In this document: piece by piece, positions 11,901 to 24,240 of the stretch | How the letters are laid out: each line of letters begins with the position of its first letter | Position numbering within the stretch: position 1 is the first letter of the stretch | Assembly (NCBI GenBank): GCA_000349905.1 | Contig: KB722739.1 | Location: 1,610,809 to 1,674,808, forward strand | DNA: 64,000 bases | Reading direction: 5' to 3' | DNA from: Volvariella volvacea V23 | Lineage: Eukaryota > Basidiomycota > Agaricomycetes > Agaricales > Pluteaceae | Notes under the pieces: model-generated | The model's database searches: none | What the model saw: the letters and a program-made list of their open reading frames with translations, nothing else | Told to the model about the DNA's origin: nothing | Made by a program: the position numbers and the translations under genes

Positions 11901-13847
11901 AGGAACACTGAATAAAAGGGACGGAGAAGTTCAAGTGCACCTCTTCGATCATGCCATCCTTTTCACGAAGGTTGTCAGAGCGAAACAGCAAGAGCAATAC
12001 AAAGTTTATCGACGGGTAAGTTGTTGCACATCAAACTGCGAGCCATCACCTTACGTTGTGTTGTGCAGCCGATCCCTCTAGAACTATTGTCGATATCGGC
12101 ATCGGAGGACTTTGCAACTGCTACCACTCGACCAAAAGATCGCCAGCGACAAACCCTCGTCAACCCACGGAACAATTCAATAAACCCTTCATTGAGAGTA
12201 GACGCCAAGTCACAATATTGGATCAACTTTAGTCGTTTAGGTCGGAATGCGTATAGTCTATTACTGTATGCAAATTCGGCGTTGAGCCAGAAAAAGTGGG
12301 TTGAATCTATAGAGAAGCAACAACAAATGATGCGGGAACGGAGTCTTATGTTTGACACATTCCCACTGAGTGAGGGGTTCTTTACCGGTGGAAATAGGGT
12401 CAATTGCGCTGCACCATTCCGTATGTGGTTGAATTGCCTTAGACCTGAAGATCCAAACTCACCCTAGTACAGATTATGGAAGGAAGGTTGCTTACGGCAC
12501 AGATGACGGGGTGTACATTTCAGATTTGAGAGACACCAGGAGGGATCCTATCAGAGTGCTCGCGCTTATGGAAGTCACTCAAGTTGATGTGCTGGAGGAC
12601 TACCAACTACTGATTGTTCTTTCTGGTTAGTCCAGCTTTAGGACCGCACATGACACCCAGCTGATGAATGTTTCCGCAGAGCGTCAAGTCATCACATTTC
12701 CCTTGGATGCACTGGACCCCCACGATCCAACAGCAGGACTGAAACGTGCTAAGCGTATTTCGTCTCATACTTCCTTCTTCAAGGCTGGATTTTGTCTCGG
12801 TCGGATGCTTGTCTGTATCGTGAAATCTAGCCAGTTGTCGAGTACGTTCAAGACTTTGGAACCCATAGACCAAAATGTTCGCGGTAGAAGTAAACCTACT
12901 TTCCGTAAGCTACTACAAGGTGGTAATGATACGCTGAAGCTCTTTAGAGTAAGTAACTTCCTTCTCAGTTCGAGCGGAGAGTTTACGGGATGGGAGCAGG
13001 AATTCTATATACCAGTGGAGTCAACCTCGATTCACTACCTGAAAACCAAGATGTGTGTAGGATGTTCCCGTGGTTTTGAGATCGTGGATCTCGAAACCTT
13101 GGATACTCAAGGTCTCTTGGACCCGAACGATGATTCGTTGGAATTTGTCAGAAAAAGAGAGAACCTTAGACCCATGGCAATCTACCGAATATATAACGAA
13201 TTCCTTCTATGTTACGATGGTTTGTTGTTATCCTCGGAAATTCCGCGTTGCCACTGACCACCCATTTTAGAATTCGCTTTTTACGTGAACAAGAATGGTC
13301 GGCGGTCACGGAAAGAGTTTATGATAGTGTGGGAGGGAACACCCACGGGGTTCGGTAAGTTTCCTGGACATTAATAGCCACTTGCAGACCTATTCACAAT
13401 CCTGCAGCCCTTCATGAACCTTACGTTCTAGCATTTGACCCAACGTTTGTGGAGATTCGTAACATAGAAACGGGTTCCACGTCCCAAGTTATCCAAGGCT
13501 CAAATGTTCGCCTGCTTTTCGCAGACTCACCTCCCTCGTACTCCAGTACTTCTACGCCAGCATACTACCCGAACCTTCAGGCACCGTACCCATCCCCCTA
13601 CGGACAAGACCCATATTCGCCTCAAGGCCATCCACCGCACCAAATGGGTGGTCCTGCGTACGCCGCTTACCCGCAACAGCAGTATCAACAGCCACCATCA
13701 CCATATGCATATAGTCGTAATCCACTAGGTCCTGGTCGCGATGAGATTCTAATGGTCTCAGACGATCGCGTATTTTCGTTGAGGATGACCAACGGTGCTC
13801 AACGTTATATGTCGGACAATGTATCAGTGGCTTCTACGAACCGATGA
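8974..13847 (+). CDS. ROM2: Rho1 guanine nucleotide exchange factor, Rom2-type
   Basis: The start ATCGCC-free context CACCACCATGG at 8974 opens a Pro/His/Gln/Tyr-rich disordered N-terminus of about 280 residues. A DEP domain follows (near 10275-10550: YPALLSKVAEAFRD, GLTYKNAFDGREAVDRIAYI). The DH domain starts near 11040 with ETERKRQEAINEVIYTERDY and includes KPTTRLARYPLLLEAVLKHT near 11600. A PH domain follows (about 11865-12330, GTLNKRDGEVQVHLFDHAIL). The C-terminal CNH/citron domain begins near 12475 with YGRKVAYGTDDGVYISD. The order DEP-DH-PH-CNH is that of yeast Rom1/Rom2, which activate Rho1 at the plasma membrane for glucan synthesis and the cell-wall integrity kinase pathway. A Tyr/Pro/Gln-rich insert (about 13525-13730) interrupts the CNH domain near its end. 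About ten or more introns are present; stop at 13845. Confidence 0.92.
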
Positions 13848-16025
13848 TGAGTCGAAGACATCAACCCTTCCCCGCTTTAAAGCATTTTCACGTCGTCATT
13901 GCTTTGGTCTTTCCCATTTTTGATTTCTCCTCTCTTGCATGTTCATACATACCACCTTGCTTCCCTTCCTCTTCCATTCTTGTTTTACCGCTTTTGTGCC
14001 AACGTTTTCTGGGCTTTTCCACTCAGAGGGCTTTGTGTTTTAATAACTCATCTCGGGTTTCTTCATAGTTAGCATTTACAATCTTTATCTTACATCGCAA
14101 TTTGTACCCAGTCATCTTGCATCGGCTTCCCAGGTCCCTTGGGATTGCCCCCTATCTGTGTTTTATTCATTTGTTGTTGCACTGTTGCCCATTGCATGCT
14201 ACTGGTTGCGAATCTTTCACAGTAGAGGTGAGCTGACCGTGTCTTCTAATATGAACTGCATGTCCTGCAACTTGTCTAGGTCTTTGCGCCTTGAACGCTC
14301 TTCATTCTATGCTGGTATGATCGTTGTTAGGTTCGATTCCAACTATTTGCTGTGTAGAGTCGCTGCAGAGGATGGTGGTATAATGCAGTAATACTGTCCC
14401 CATGTTGACATCAACCATAGTCACCCAACCGCTGCCTACTCGGGCACTCCCGCTTGTCATTCAGCTACCCACCCCTATCAACGACGGATTGCCGTCTTCA
14501 ACAAGCTACTGACATAGCAAGATGCCATTATTTTCTCATGTGGAAGACCGAAGAATAGTAAACCCGCACGGCCGAGCACCGGCAGGTTTTAAGAGCCTGA
14601 ATTTGGATACGAGATCGCCGCGAAAGGTTATAGATGCCCTATGAACTGTGGTCAAGAATAATTCGGATATTCTGGCCGCCGGCCGTTAGATTGCTCGACT
14701 GAATACAACACCCCACGCTGGACGACCAAATTTCCACTAGGTATGTATTAACCGCGAACACTGTCGTCACTGCAAGTACTTTACTTTATTTATAGCTAAC
14801 ACTATTCTCAGGGGGTTGCTATCCCCCAGAAGCCATGTCCTCACGCATGTCATTTTCGGGTCGAAAGAAACAGGGTAAATAACGTTACACTCAACAAAAT
14901 TAATCGGTGACGTAGTGTTGACGAGTCGCTCGAGTCTGGTACGACTACTATGCAAGGGTGAAAAGCTTGAGGCTTGCCTGCTTACGGAATACGGAGCTAC
15001 TTGGGTCCAAGCCAAAGTCTTCTACGGCTAGGTGGTGCTAGGTGTTTCTCGCCCCTATGAGTGATTGCTTGAACTCGAACATCGGTGCAATCGTAGCAAA
15101 CATTCCTGGTTTATCCTACTGCCCGTGGCCTGGCGCGGTTCCATTCATGTCAAGCCGCATTAGGACACTAAACTCACCAACCATGTGGGGTGGTCTGAAA
15201 ATACCTCGCAAGGAGGGACAAGCTATTGGCCATCTAACAGATCCCATGCCGATGCTTCGAACGGTGAGAACTTGTAAAACTCCCGCAGGTGGTCATGACT
15301 CTGGACGACTAGCTCTGAGAAATGCGGCGTGCTTGTCCCGCAGTTCATCACTCGAGGACCCTGCATTGACAGCAGAGCAATTGAGCAACTTGGCCGCTCA
15401 GGCTGTTGCACATAAGTACACTTGGGAGCCTTTCAGCGTGCTATTCCCATCCCTTTGAAATGGATCTATTTATAGTGTGTCAGCTTTGCCAAGTCGATAG
15501 GTGTTGTTGCTTCATCTTCACCAAGACACGGTGTTGTGCATCATGCACGACCCTAGGAATTTTTTCCAGATGACGTTGTTGAGTCACTTGCCGATACCGC
15601 GCTATCAGCAGAATGAGTTGCCCTCGCGCCACATGGCTGGCGGAGAATTGTTGTTGCATGGCAAGGGGGGGTTATCGTAGGAGCAGCCTAGGAGGCTATA
15701 GACTACATTATGGAGTGGCAAAAGGACAACAGGTTCAACGAGAAATGCTGTGCACAGTCAAGCAATCTAGGTAATTGCTAGCCGCAGCTTGGCTTCGGAT
15801 ACGGGCAAATGGCCATTGAATGGGTTTGTTGGGAAGTAAAGGCTCGGGGCGTGGGAAGAAAAGCAAGGGTGTTCCTTTCTTGGCAAGGACTTATGATGGA
15901 CGGTAGCGACGTGAAATGGTTGTTCCTCTCATTCTCCTCCCTCCACTCTTCTTCCGTTTTTACCTCCTTATCCCTTTCCGCTCTGTTGCGCTGCCCACTC
16001 CTTTCCTTTCTGCTATAATCCACCC
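13848..16025. other. 2.2-kb intergenic region, no gene recognised
   Basis: The first 550 bases are T-rich and look like the 3' region of the RhoGEF gene. Between 14400 and 15780 there are scattered open stretches, the longest of 138 codons at 15042-15458 on the plus strand, but none has a recognisable motif or exon structure. The last 130 bases before 16026 are CT-rich promoter-like sequence. It may hold a decayed gene or a non-coding RNA; I cannot show either. Confidence 0.5.
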
Positions 16026-17917
16026 ATGAAGCTGCAGGCTCTTTTCGCTCTTTTGACCCTTCTCGGCGCAACGAATGCATTGAACTCAGACCAAAGAAAA
16101 GCTCATCATAACCATGCCAAGCGACAGGGGACCTCCTCTGAGTCCTCATCACATTCCACCGCATCTCCAACTGGCACTCCTCCTGGTCAAGTCCCACCTC
16201 CGGTTGCCAACACACCTCCTGCTGGAATCCAGACTTTGACGTCAGGAAAGCCCCCCTCACCGACAATGCCAGTCACCGCCACCTATGCACCTGGTGCTAC
16301 ACCTCCCATTTCTGGTGCTCCAGTACTGCCTACACCATGTACGTCGTCGTAGCACCAACTCTCGGTACCATTTCATTGATGACACTGTTTAGTCGTCTTC
16401 CAAATGTCGGAGTGGCCTGCACAAGATAAAATTCCCGATGTTAGTAAGTATCATCTGTACCAATCGTCAAGATTCTTGTTTGACTGGCACTCGATTGTTG
16501 CAGACTCTCCCGAGGTTCAGAACTGGATGAGGGAACTAGAGGGCTTCGATATTCCGGATATTCCTCCAACTGCAGACGGCTCGTGTGCTGGTGACCCAGC
16601 TGCCGCGGCAGATGCTGCTAACCGAGGCTGGTGGACGTGTGGTGGGCACACTAGAGATACAGGTGGGTAACTTGCATCCTATTGTATCCTCTTGCTCATA
16701 CGCTCCAGATATCACGGCTTGCCCGGACAAGCTTACATGGGGTGTCAGGTAGGTTGATAAGGAGTGTACACTGGAGTCTGAGTTGCTGATCTGAATACAA
16801 AAGCTTCGACGATGGTCCATCACCATACAGTATGTAGTCCATTTTTGGCTCATCCGACCGCTTACCCGTTCATTACTCTAATTTTACAGCTCAGTACGTT
16901 TTCTTTCACAATTTCCGTGGCAATAGACGCGTCTGACTCTTTTTAAGAACACTTCTCAACTATCTCACTGAGGCAGATATCAAAGCCACCTTCTTTGTGG
17001 TGGGTTCCCGAGTGATTGAACGACCTCAAGTACTCCTAGAGCAGTATATGACTGGCCACGAGATTAGTGTCCACACCTGGTCTCACAAGGTAATCTCCAT
17101 TGCATCTTGGCATTATATCCCTTCTTATTCTGCTCGTCTTTCAGCACCTAACGTCATTAACGACCGAGGAGGTTGTAGCTGAACTAGGATGGACCCGCAA
17201 AGCCATCAGGGATGTTCTTGGTGTCACTCCGACGACCATGCGTCCACCCTTTGGCGATATTGGTTAGTAGTGTTGTCGGGTCTGTTACATCGACTCTTAC
17301 ATGCAGCCTGCAGATGACCGTGTTCGTGCCATTGCTTTGGCAATGGGAATGGTTCCAATTATCTGGACACGTACGCCAAATGCTGGCCAGTTTGATACAA
17401 ATGGTTTGCATTATTTTTTTGTGTTCCTTAGTTCTTACTCACCTCTGTCATTCAGATTGGATGGTTGCTGGCGGCATGGTGACTGGGGAGCAATCCTACA
17501 ACACATTTGAAACCATCCTTAGCAATGCCACCATCCTTGATACCGGCTTCATCGTGTTGCAACACGACCTCTACGAAATCACTGTTGATCTTGCCACGGG
17601 CTTTACCCTTCCCTTGGCACAGAACTACAACCCCCGACTCACTGTAAGTTTTAAGTCTAGTTGTTAAGAACTGAGAACTAACAACTATGTAGCTGGAACC
17701 CATTGGCCAATGTATGAAAATACCCACCTCTAACTTGTATTTCGAGTCGAACACGAACGCTACGTTCCCCTACCCCAATACATCCAATGGTGGATATGAT
17801 ATTGATGGCGATGGTGTTATAGAAAGGATCTCGGGCAACAGTGCACTCTCACATACCCCTCTCCTTAGCGTACTTTCCCTGCTATCTGCGATAGTGATGG
17901 GTGCTATCCTATTTTAA
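16026..17917 (+). CDS. Chitin deacetylase, CE4 family, GPI-anchored
   Basis: The enzyme removes acetyl groups from chitin to make chitosan in the fungal wall. The N-terminus MKLQALFALLTLLGATNA is a signal peptide, followed by a Lys-Arg pair (HAKRQ) that could be a Kex2 site and a Ser/Thr/Pro-rich linker. The catalytic NodB domain has its motifs intact across short introns: SFDDGPS with the base and metal Asp pair near 16800, HTWSH with both metal His near 17075, RPPFGD near 17245, and the final catalytic HD in VLQHDLYE near 17555. The C-terminus ends in a hydrophobic stretch (HTPLLSVLSLLSAIVMGAIL) after small residues, typical of GPI attachment. The order matches the usual basidiomycete CDA of about 450 residues. 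Confidence 0.92.
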
Positions 17918-18135
17918 TTACTTATCCTTCTTGATATGAGCTAGTAATATGGAGAATGGACGCTTTTATCTGCTATAAATTCATGAAATATGTTAGTTCC
18001 ACTATTATATGTACCCCATAGACCGGAGATTGCCGACACATTCAGGGTCAAGGCAAAGGGAGGTGTGACCATGTATCATGCCATTTAAGGCGTCCGTTGT
18101 AACTTGAGCTGCATCTACGTCGCGCCTGTTACGAA

Positions 18136-21100
18136 ATGTCTGGCTTAATCGATACTGTACGCAACAGTGCGTTCTATGCTCTTGGCCAACCGCGCTCGTT
18201 CTGACGGGTCTTGTTCGCAATTGCAGAGTTTCTCGAAGCAATTCGATCAGTGAATCCTCCGGGGAAATGGAAGATATTAGTCGTTGACGACCACTCTCAA
18301 AGGCTCCTTGGCTCAGTCCTGAAGCAGTTTGATGTACTGGCCGAAAATGTTACTTGTAAGTATCTCGTTCACTTGCTAGTCGGTTCCTGCACAGTTTATG
18401 TGCGCTATGAACAGTGATTGAATCGATTACAAGCTATCGTGAACCACAGCAGGGATTCGAAGCCATGTACTTATTGATGCCGACAACGCAGAACGTGGAT
18501 CGTATTGTGAAAGATTTCAGTGGTGCTAATCGTCAATACGCCGCAGCGCATCTATTCTTCATTGATGGTGAGTCTGCGGTTCACCTTCAAGTTCTTGACC
18601 ATCGCCATGTTTCGATTGATCCCGTGATTGTCATATTGTACCTCGTGCTTGGACAGGTCTCTCGGAAGCTCTTTTTCAACGTCTCACAAGTTCGCCTGCT
18701 GAGCCATACCTGCAAGCTCTCAAAGAACTCTTCATAAACTTCTGGGGTAGGTGTGCAGCACCTTTACTACCGCCGTGGTTATTGAAACTCGGTGATCGGT
18801 ACAATAGCCTTGGAGGCACAAGCATTTTCCCTACGAGATCCAGGCCTTTTTTTCAGCATTTATAGCCCTCCGCGTGACAACTCGTGGAGAGTTGCTCGGG
18901 ATAGATTAGAGGAGGACCTTCGTTTCGCAAGCAAAATTGTAAGTCGCATCGCCATGCCCGAGTTGCCAACTTAGGGGTTTTTAGCCGTCATAACGAGTCC
19001 TGATGGTACGATCCTGGTGCTATTGACAGATTACCAATGTTTGCATCACACTCAACGAGTTCCCATATATCCGTTATTATATGCCAAACGACCACCTGCC
19101 CCTTGGGCCCTTGAAACCGAATGAACAAACGAGGCCCCCACCACCGCCTGAGCAGGGCGCGAGATGGAGAACTAATCTTGCTCGTGGTGCAGAGGCGAGG
19201 GCATACGAGAACGTTGAAACGGACTTCGTGACCAAGTTGCTGGCATTCATGGTGCAAAACGCCTTGGAAGAGCATCAAAGAAACAATCCAGACTTCGCTA
19301 CAAGCGTGAGTGATCCTAGCCTTACTCCTCAAGACGTCAGTAAATATTTGCGCACACATAGAAACCCGGACAGACTCAGAGACCTCGGGCGACGCTATTG
19401 ATTACAGACCGGTCAATGGATATGCTTGCGCCATTCCTGCACGAGTTCACCTACCAGGCAATGGCGAATGATCTACTGCCTATAGAAGATGGAACCAAAT
19501 TTACGTATGTATCTAATTATACACCCGCAATTGATAAGGCATCTGATTGGACTTTCTTCGGAAGTTATAAATTCCAATCATCCGTGGGCGCCTACGAAGA
19601 CAAAACAGCTGTCCTAAATGATTCAGATAATGTTTGGACGGAGATCAGGCATATGCACATGAGAGAGGCCATTGACAAACTCATGGCAGATTTCAATAAA
19701 TTCCTGCAAGATAATGCAGTATTCCAAGGGCAAGTCAGGGTGTATGCGTGTAACATTTAGATGAACTAACGTGCACACATAGTGAAGGCGCAGCCAGTTT
19801 AAACGACATGAAGGACATGCTTGCAAGTCTGCCACAATATCAAGAACAGCGAGAGAAAGTCAGTGATTGATCCATTAAATTCGATTGAATATTCAAAATA
19901 CACTGAGCGTTACAGTTCTCCCTCCACTTGAGCATGGCTCAGCAATGTATGGAAATCTTTGACCGGGACAAGCTGCCACTTGTGGGCAATGTTGAACAGG
20001 TAATGAATTTGCTAAGTCTGTTTTCATGCAAATTCACAACACAAAATAGTGCTGCGCTACAGGTGTCAATGCGGAAGGAAAGACACCTAAATCACTGGTA
20101 GAGGATATGGTATTGCTGCTCGACAACCGAGAGGTGATGTAAGAATCACGGCGCTTCACACTTGCAGCATAGCATTAAATCCTATCCACTGGACAGAAAT
20201 ATCAACAAAGTCCGCATTGTGGCACTTTATATTCAGTACCGCGATGGTGTCCCAGACGAAGATAGGCGTAGGCTATTCCAACATGCACGACTGACACTTG
20301 CGGAGCAGGATGCTGTCAATGCTCTTGTTCACTTTGGATTGCGAATTGGTCGGGTAAGCGCACGATAGATGAAAAAAAAATTTTTTTAAAATAGCTCATC
20401 TACATTCTTGCAGGGGGCAAACGACAAGGACACTAAAAAGAAGTTTAAACAGAGACCGAGTGGGGAGGAGGAGTACGAGCTGTCACGATACAAACCAGCT
20501 CTTCGACTTGTGCTTGAGGTAATATAAATGTGCACGCCTTGCATTTGATACACAAACTCATATCTCTGCGATTGCACAGGATCAGGCATCCTCAAAACTT
20601 GATAATACCCTATTCCCTTATGTCAAGGACTCTCCATCCACATTGCCCCCAGCAACTCTGCGTACCCAGGCACTCTCGCCTGCAACGTCACTACGAAGTC
20701 AGAAGCCAGCCTGGCATAAAGCTGCCAAGACTCAAGCAGCGGTAGATGTCCGAGAGCGCCTAATAGTTTTCGTTGCTGGTGGAGTAACCTACTCCGAGGT
20801 CCGGGAGGCGTATCAGCTATCTACCTCACTCAACAAAGAGATCATCATCGGTAGCTGTTTTACAGAATTCATGCGATTGGTATATGCTAATTGCCCATTA
20901 CTCTGTCAGGGTCAACCCACAACATCACACCACGGCAATTTGTTGATGATCTCAAGGTACTTGATCTCGGTGGCGTTGGATCCAAGGCTATGCCAAATGG
21001 ACTGCGAGAACCCCAAGGGAGAAGAGACCCTCAAGCATATTACGATGAGAAATATTTCACGAAGGATGCGCCCCCACCAGCTCGGCCACAGCCATCGACT

Positions 21101-21241
21101 TTGAATGTTCCAAAGGATAGCCGTAAACCTATTCCTGTTTCGCCAACCAATTCCTACCAAGGTTCCATAAGCTCTGGTGAGCCGCCTTACAGAGAGTCAG
21201 AGAAGAAGGAGAAAAAGAGGCGGGGCTTGTTCCGCTTCTAG
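18136..21241 (+). CDS. SEC1: Sec1/Munc18-family exocytosis protein
   Basis: SM proteins bind syntaxin-type SNAREs; Sec1 promotes fusion of secretory vesicles at the plasma membrane. The ATG at 18136 opens MSGLIDTVRN, and after a short intron comes FLEAIRSVNPPGKWKILVVD, the normal SM start. Further blocks are YLLMPTTQNVDRIVKDF, AAHLFFIDG, the domain 2-3 entry IITDRSMDMLAPFLHEFTYQ near 19405, RIVALYIQYRDGVP near 20220, the conserved LIVFVAGGVTYSEVREAY near 20760 and a short EIIIGSTHNITPRQFVDDL. The tail is Pro-rich and ends in basic KKEKKRRGLFRF, as in filamentous fungal Sec1. About twelve introns are present; one near 20355-20410 contains an A9/T7 run. Sec1 rather than Sly1/Vps45/Vps33 is chosen from the long tail and overall pattern. 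Confidence 0.88.
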
Positions 21242-21454
21242 GTAGTGGTGACCAACAGCACGATTGGATAATAGGATGGACGGTTGTGTAACCAAGTTTC
21301 ACCAGTTTCTCGCAATGTTTTTGTACCTTACTTTCTTTCTCCAGAAGCTTAATTCTTAGTTGGTGATCGTCTGAAAAGGTTTTCATTACATTGATAGCTA
21401 CAAGCTGTGAACTACAGAAATGAGAATAGGTGCGTCTGAAAGTGCATAGGGTAT

Positions 21455-23082
21455 CTACATTGCGTACTCCAACTTGGCTGTTGTATAAAAGACATCAACA
21501 AGTATTCCATGATACGTAGGAGGGATACTTACTTTCGTGTTTCTTGGCTTCTCCCACTTTCCGCGCAGCCTTTGTTAGGTCTTCTTGGTTGATGTACTCT
21601 CTGCAAAGAGATGAGATGAATTATTCTATGAGGACAATTGCATACCTATCGTCACGAATTGCGAACATCCCTGCCTCCGTCACTACATTGCGCAAGTCAG
21701 CGCCATTGAAACCATCCGACAGCTGGGGGTACAATGCGTATCAGTTGCTGCCATGCACCTACATCTTGGAACACCTGCCTTCACTATAGCCTCGTAGTCT
21801 ATTTCACCACCCTTATTTACGGGGGCGGCATGAATCTTGAGGATTTCAAGACGTGCTTGTTCGTTGGGCAGTGGCACTTCGATCTTACGATCCAGTCGAC
21901 CCGGTCGAAGGAGAGCAGGATCAAGAGTGTCTGGTCGATTTGTGGCCATGATCAGCTTCGTTCTTCCCAAAGAGTCGAAACCATCCATTTGGTTCAGCAA
22001 CTACACGGACATCGTTGAGTACGCAGCCAATTTAATTGGTGATGTCTACAAGTAGTGAATCATACTCACCTCCATCAAAGTTCTCTGGATTTCGCGATCA
22101 GCACTAGTGCCCTCTGAGAAACGACGACCACCAATAGCATCAATCTCGTCCATGAAGATGACGCATGGTTCATGATCTCGCGCATACCCGAACATTTCTC
22201 GAACAACCCTCGCGCTCTCTCCGATATACTTGTCGACAATAGCGGAAGAAACAACTTTAAGGAAATTCGTTTGTAATGTGGCTGCTACTGCTCGTGCAAG
22301 AAGGGTCTTTCCGGTTCCTGGCGGGCCGTACAGAAGTACGCCTTTAGGTGGTTTAATACCAACTCGTTGGAATAGCTCCGGGTTGAGCAAGGGTAATTCA
22401 ATTATCTATACCAATTAGATGACAGGAATTGGTGAAATGATGCAATTGAAGTTGACGAACCTCACGCAACTCGCGGACTTGTTCACCTAGGCCACCAATT
22501 CCAGCGAATGAAGCGCCTCCAGGATCTTCCAAGCTCATCTTATATACCAAAGGATCGACTTCTCGGGGTAGTATACGCATTATCGTTAGCGTAGTCATGT
22601 CTAGTGACACACGAGTCCCAGCCTTGAGTTTGGCGACAGGTAATGTGGGTCGATATGACACGACATATCGTGGACCGGAGGAGGCCTTGACGATAACTGT
22701 GAGATCATCAGCAGGGGTTTCCTGCATCTCATTAGGCTACGCACATCTCTCGTCATCCAGTTGCTTCATAACTTCACCAATGATTTGGCCGACTGATTGC
22801 ACGGCCTTGATATCTTCCTCAGTCTTCTCGTATGTCTTCTCCAGGTCCTTCAACGAGAACCTTACTATATGTGCGCTCAAAAACAATGGCCCTGCATCAT
22901 ATTTAGCACGTACGATTCTTTAGACTTTGGCTCATGTTCTCGTGAGCCCGCATTTTCTAATTGGCGTGAGCACTTTAATGTCCAGATGGATGTAGATTTT
23001 GACCCACTTCGCGATAGCTCTTGAGCGCATCTTTGCGACGTTGGTCGATGGCACCAGAGGACGTTGAGGGCTGTGAGCTCAT
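21455..23082 (-). CDS. RPT4: 26S proteasome regulatory ATPase subunit Rpt4
   Basis: One of six AAA ATPases of the proteasome base that unfold ubiquitylated substrates. The start at 23082 gives [20 protein letters not shown] and a coiled-coil N-terminus. Next come [20 protein letters not shown] and [16 protein letters not shown], which are Rpt4-specific. Walker A is [16 protein letters not shown] (near 22300), Walker B is [12 protein letters not shown] (near 22150), and the second region of homology is [18 protein letters not shown] near 21930. The extreme C-terminus KLEYAM is an exon starting after the intron near 21475, with the stop at 21455-21457; no HbYX motif, as expected for Rpt4. Exons are separated by short introns. 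The start codon lies 107 bp from a tRNA-Pro gene on the other strand. Confidence 0.93.
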
Positions 23083-23188
23083 TTGGTGGAGGAGTAATGG
23101 GAAGACGCGCAAGTGTCTGACGCGTTCCTTCCTAATCAAGTACAGCTGAGAAATTGATCGAGAATGCCAAAAGCAAAATCCTTAGCAT

Positions 23189-23273
23189 GGCCTGATGGTC
23201 TAGTAGTATGATTCCTTGTTAGGGTGGTTCCACCAACATCGAGGAGGTCCCGGGTTCAATTCCCGGTCAGGCC
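23189..23273 (+). tRNA. tRNA-Pro (anticodon AGG), with 14-nt intron
   Basis: The acceptor stem pairs GGCCTGA with TCAGGCC. The T arm is CCGGGTTCAATTCCCGG (B box) and the D arm GGTCTAGTAGTATGA (A box). The anticodon stem pairs CCTTG with CGAGG around loop TTAGGG..T, anticodon AGG at 23221-23223. The intron is 23225-23238, at the canonical place one base 3' of the anticodon. T5 runs follow within about 25 bases as Pol III terminators. The last base before the added CCA is position 23273. Confidence 0.93.
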
Positions 23274-24240
23274 CTTGGATTTTTGACTTTTTCGTCGTGC
23301 CTTTCCACCACGTGCTAGATCGATATCGAGATTGGGTGTCCTGTAGCAGGTAAGGCTACTCGTGATGTCATTTCTGCAAATTTAGATTGGCTGCTGCGGC
23401 CTGGGGGCTGCAGGATCTCAAGAACTGTCAAGTAAGCTGGGCAGGCCTTGGTATCCCCCACTTCTGCTATCGATGGAGGCCATATGCAGGCATCACCAAA
23501 CCTCAGAGGCTCTTGAGAGAACAACGCCATGAACGCACGGCCGGCTGGTGTGCGGCCGTAGTCCCGTGATCCATTGAGACATCTCCTTGGAGCCACGGAA
23601 AGGGGTCTTGGATCGACCTTTATGAGACAGCTTTTGTATTGCGTGTATCGCTGATGTTGGCCTGCAGACGACTAGATGTAGATGGGCAGCATCCGCCAGT
23701 GGTATCGTTGTGGCGAGTGTGAAGGCGCCAATTGTTGTGTTTCCTCAAGAAGCTGTTCATCTGGCCGCACCCTTTCCGCATGGTGGAAGGAGGCTGCACG
23801 ACGGGGAGGCACCTGCAATTGCCAGTAGATATATTTGTAATGCGGACGGCCGGGGAGGTGTATGAATTGATCCGGTGGGCCTCGAGGTACGTGGCATCGG
23901 TGGCACGAGCAGGGCTCGGATGGGTGAGTAAGTGTGGACATGAAGTGGCGATGGCGACGGATGTGGATGACCAAGAGCCAAAGGACAGCGCTGACCAGGC
24001 TACAGACCCGGCACTGCTGTGGGATCAAGCCCACAGCTGTCTCCCAACTGTTCTGGATCAGGGACAGCAGCTGTTTGATATCCCTTAGCTCCTGTTCCTT
24101 CGACGATATAACCGCGGCCAGCCTCCAGCGCGCGTCAAGGCCACGCCCTTTCCGTCATTGATTGGCCTGCCGTCCAACCCAGCCCCATATTACGCCAATT
24201 CGTAGTTGGGCATACTGCGCACCCCGATTGTTATGAGATT
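23274..24240. other. Intergenic region between tRNA-Pro and the Ser-rich protein gene
   Basis: No gene is recognised in about 970 bases. Short open stretches occur on both strands but show no motif or splice structure. The part nearest 24241 is C-rich and promoter-like. Confidence 0.5.

Noticed and set aside
15042..15458. A 138-codon plus-strand frame in the 2.2-kb gap.
   Set aside because: No recognisable motif, no splice structure, and the opposite strand has a comparable frame.
20365..20410. A9/T7 run that might suggest a retroposon tail.
   Set aside because: It lies inside a normal-sized SEC1 intron with no flanking duplication.
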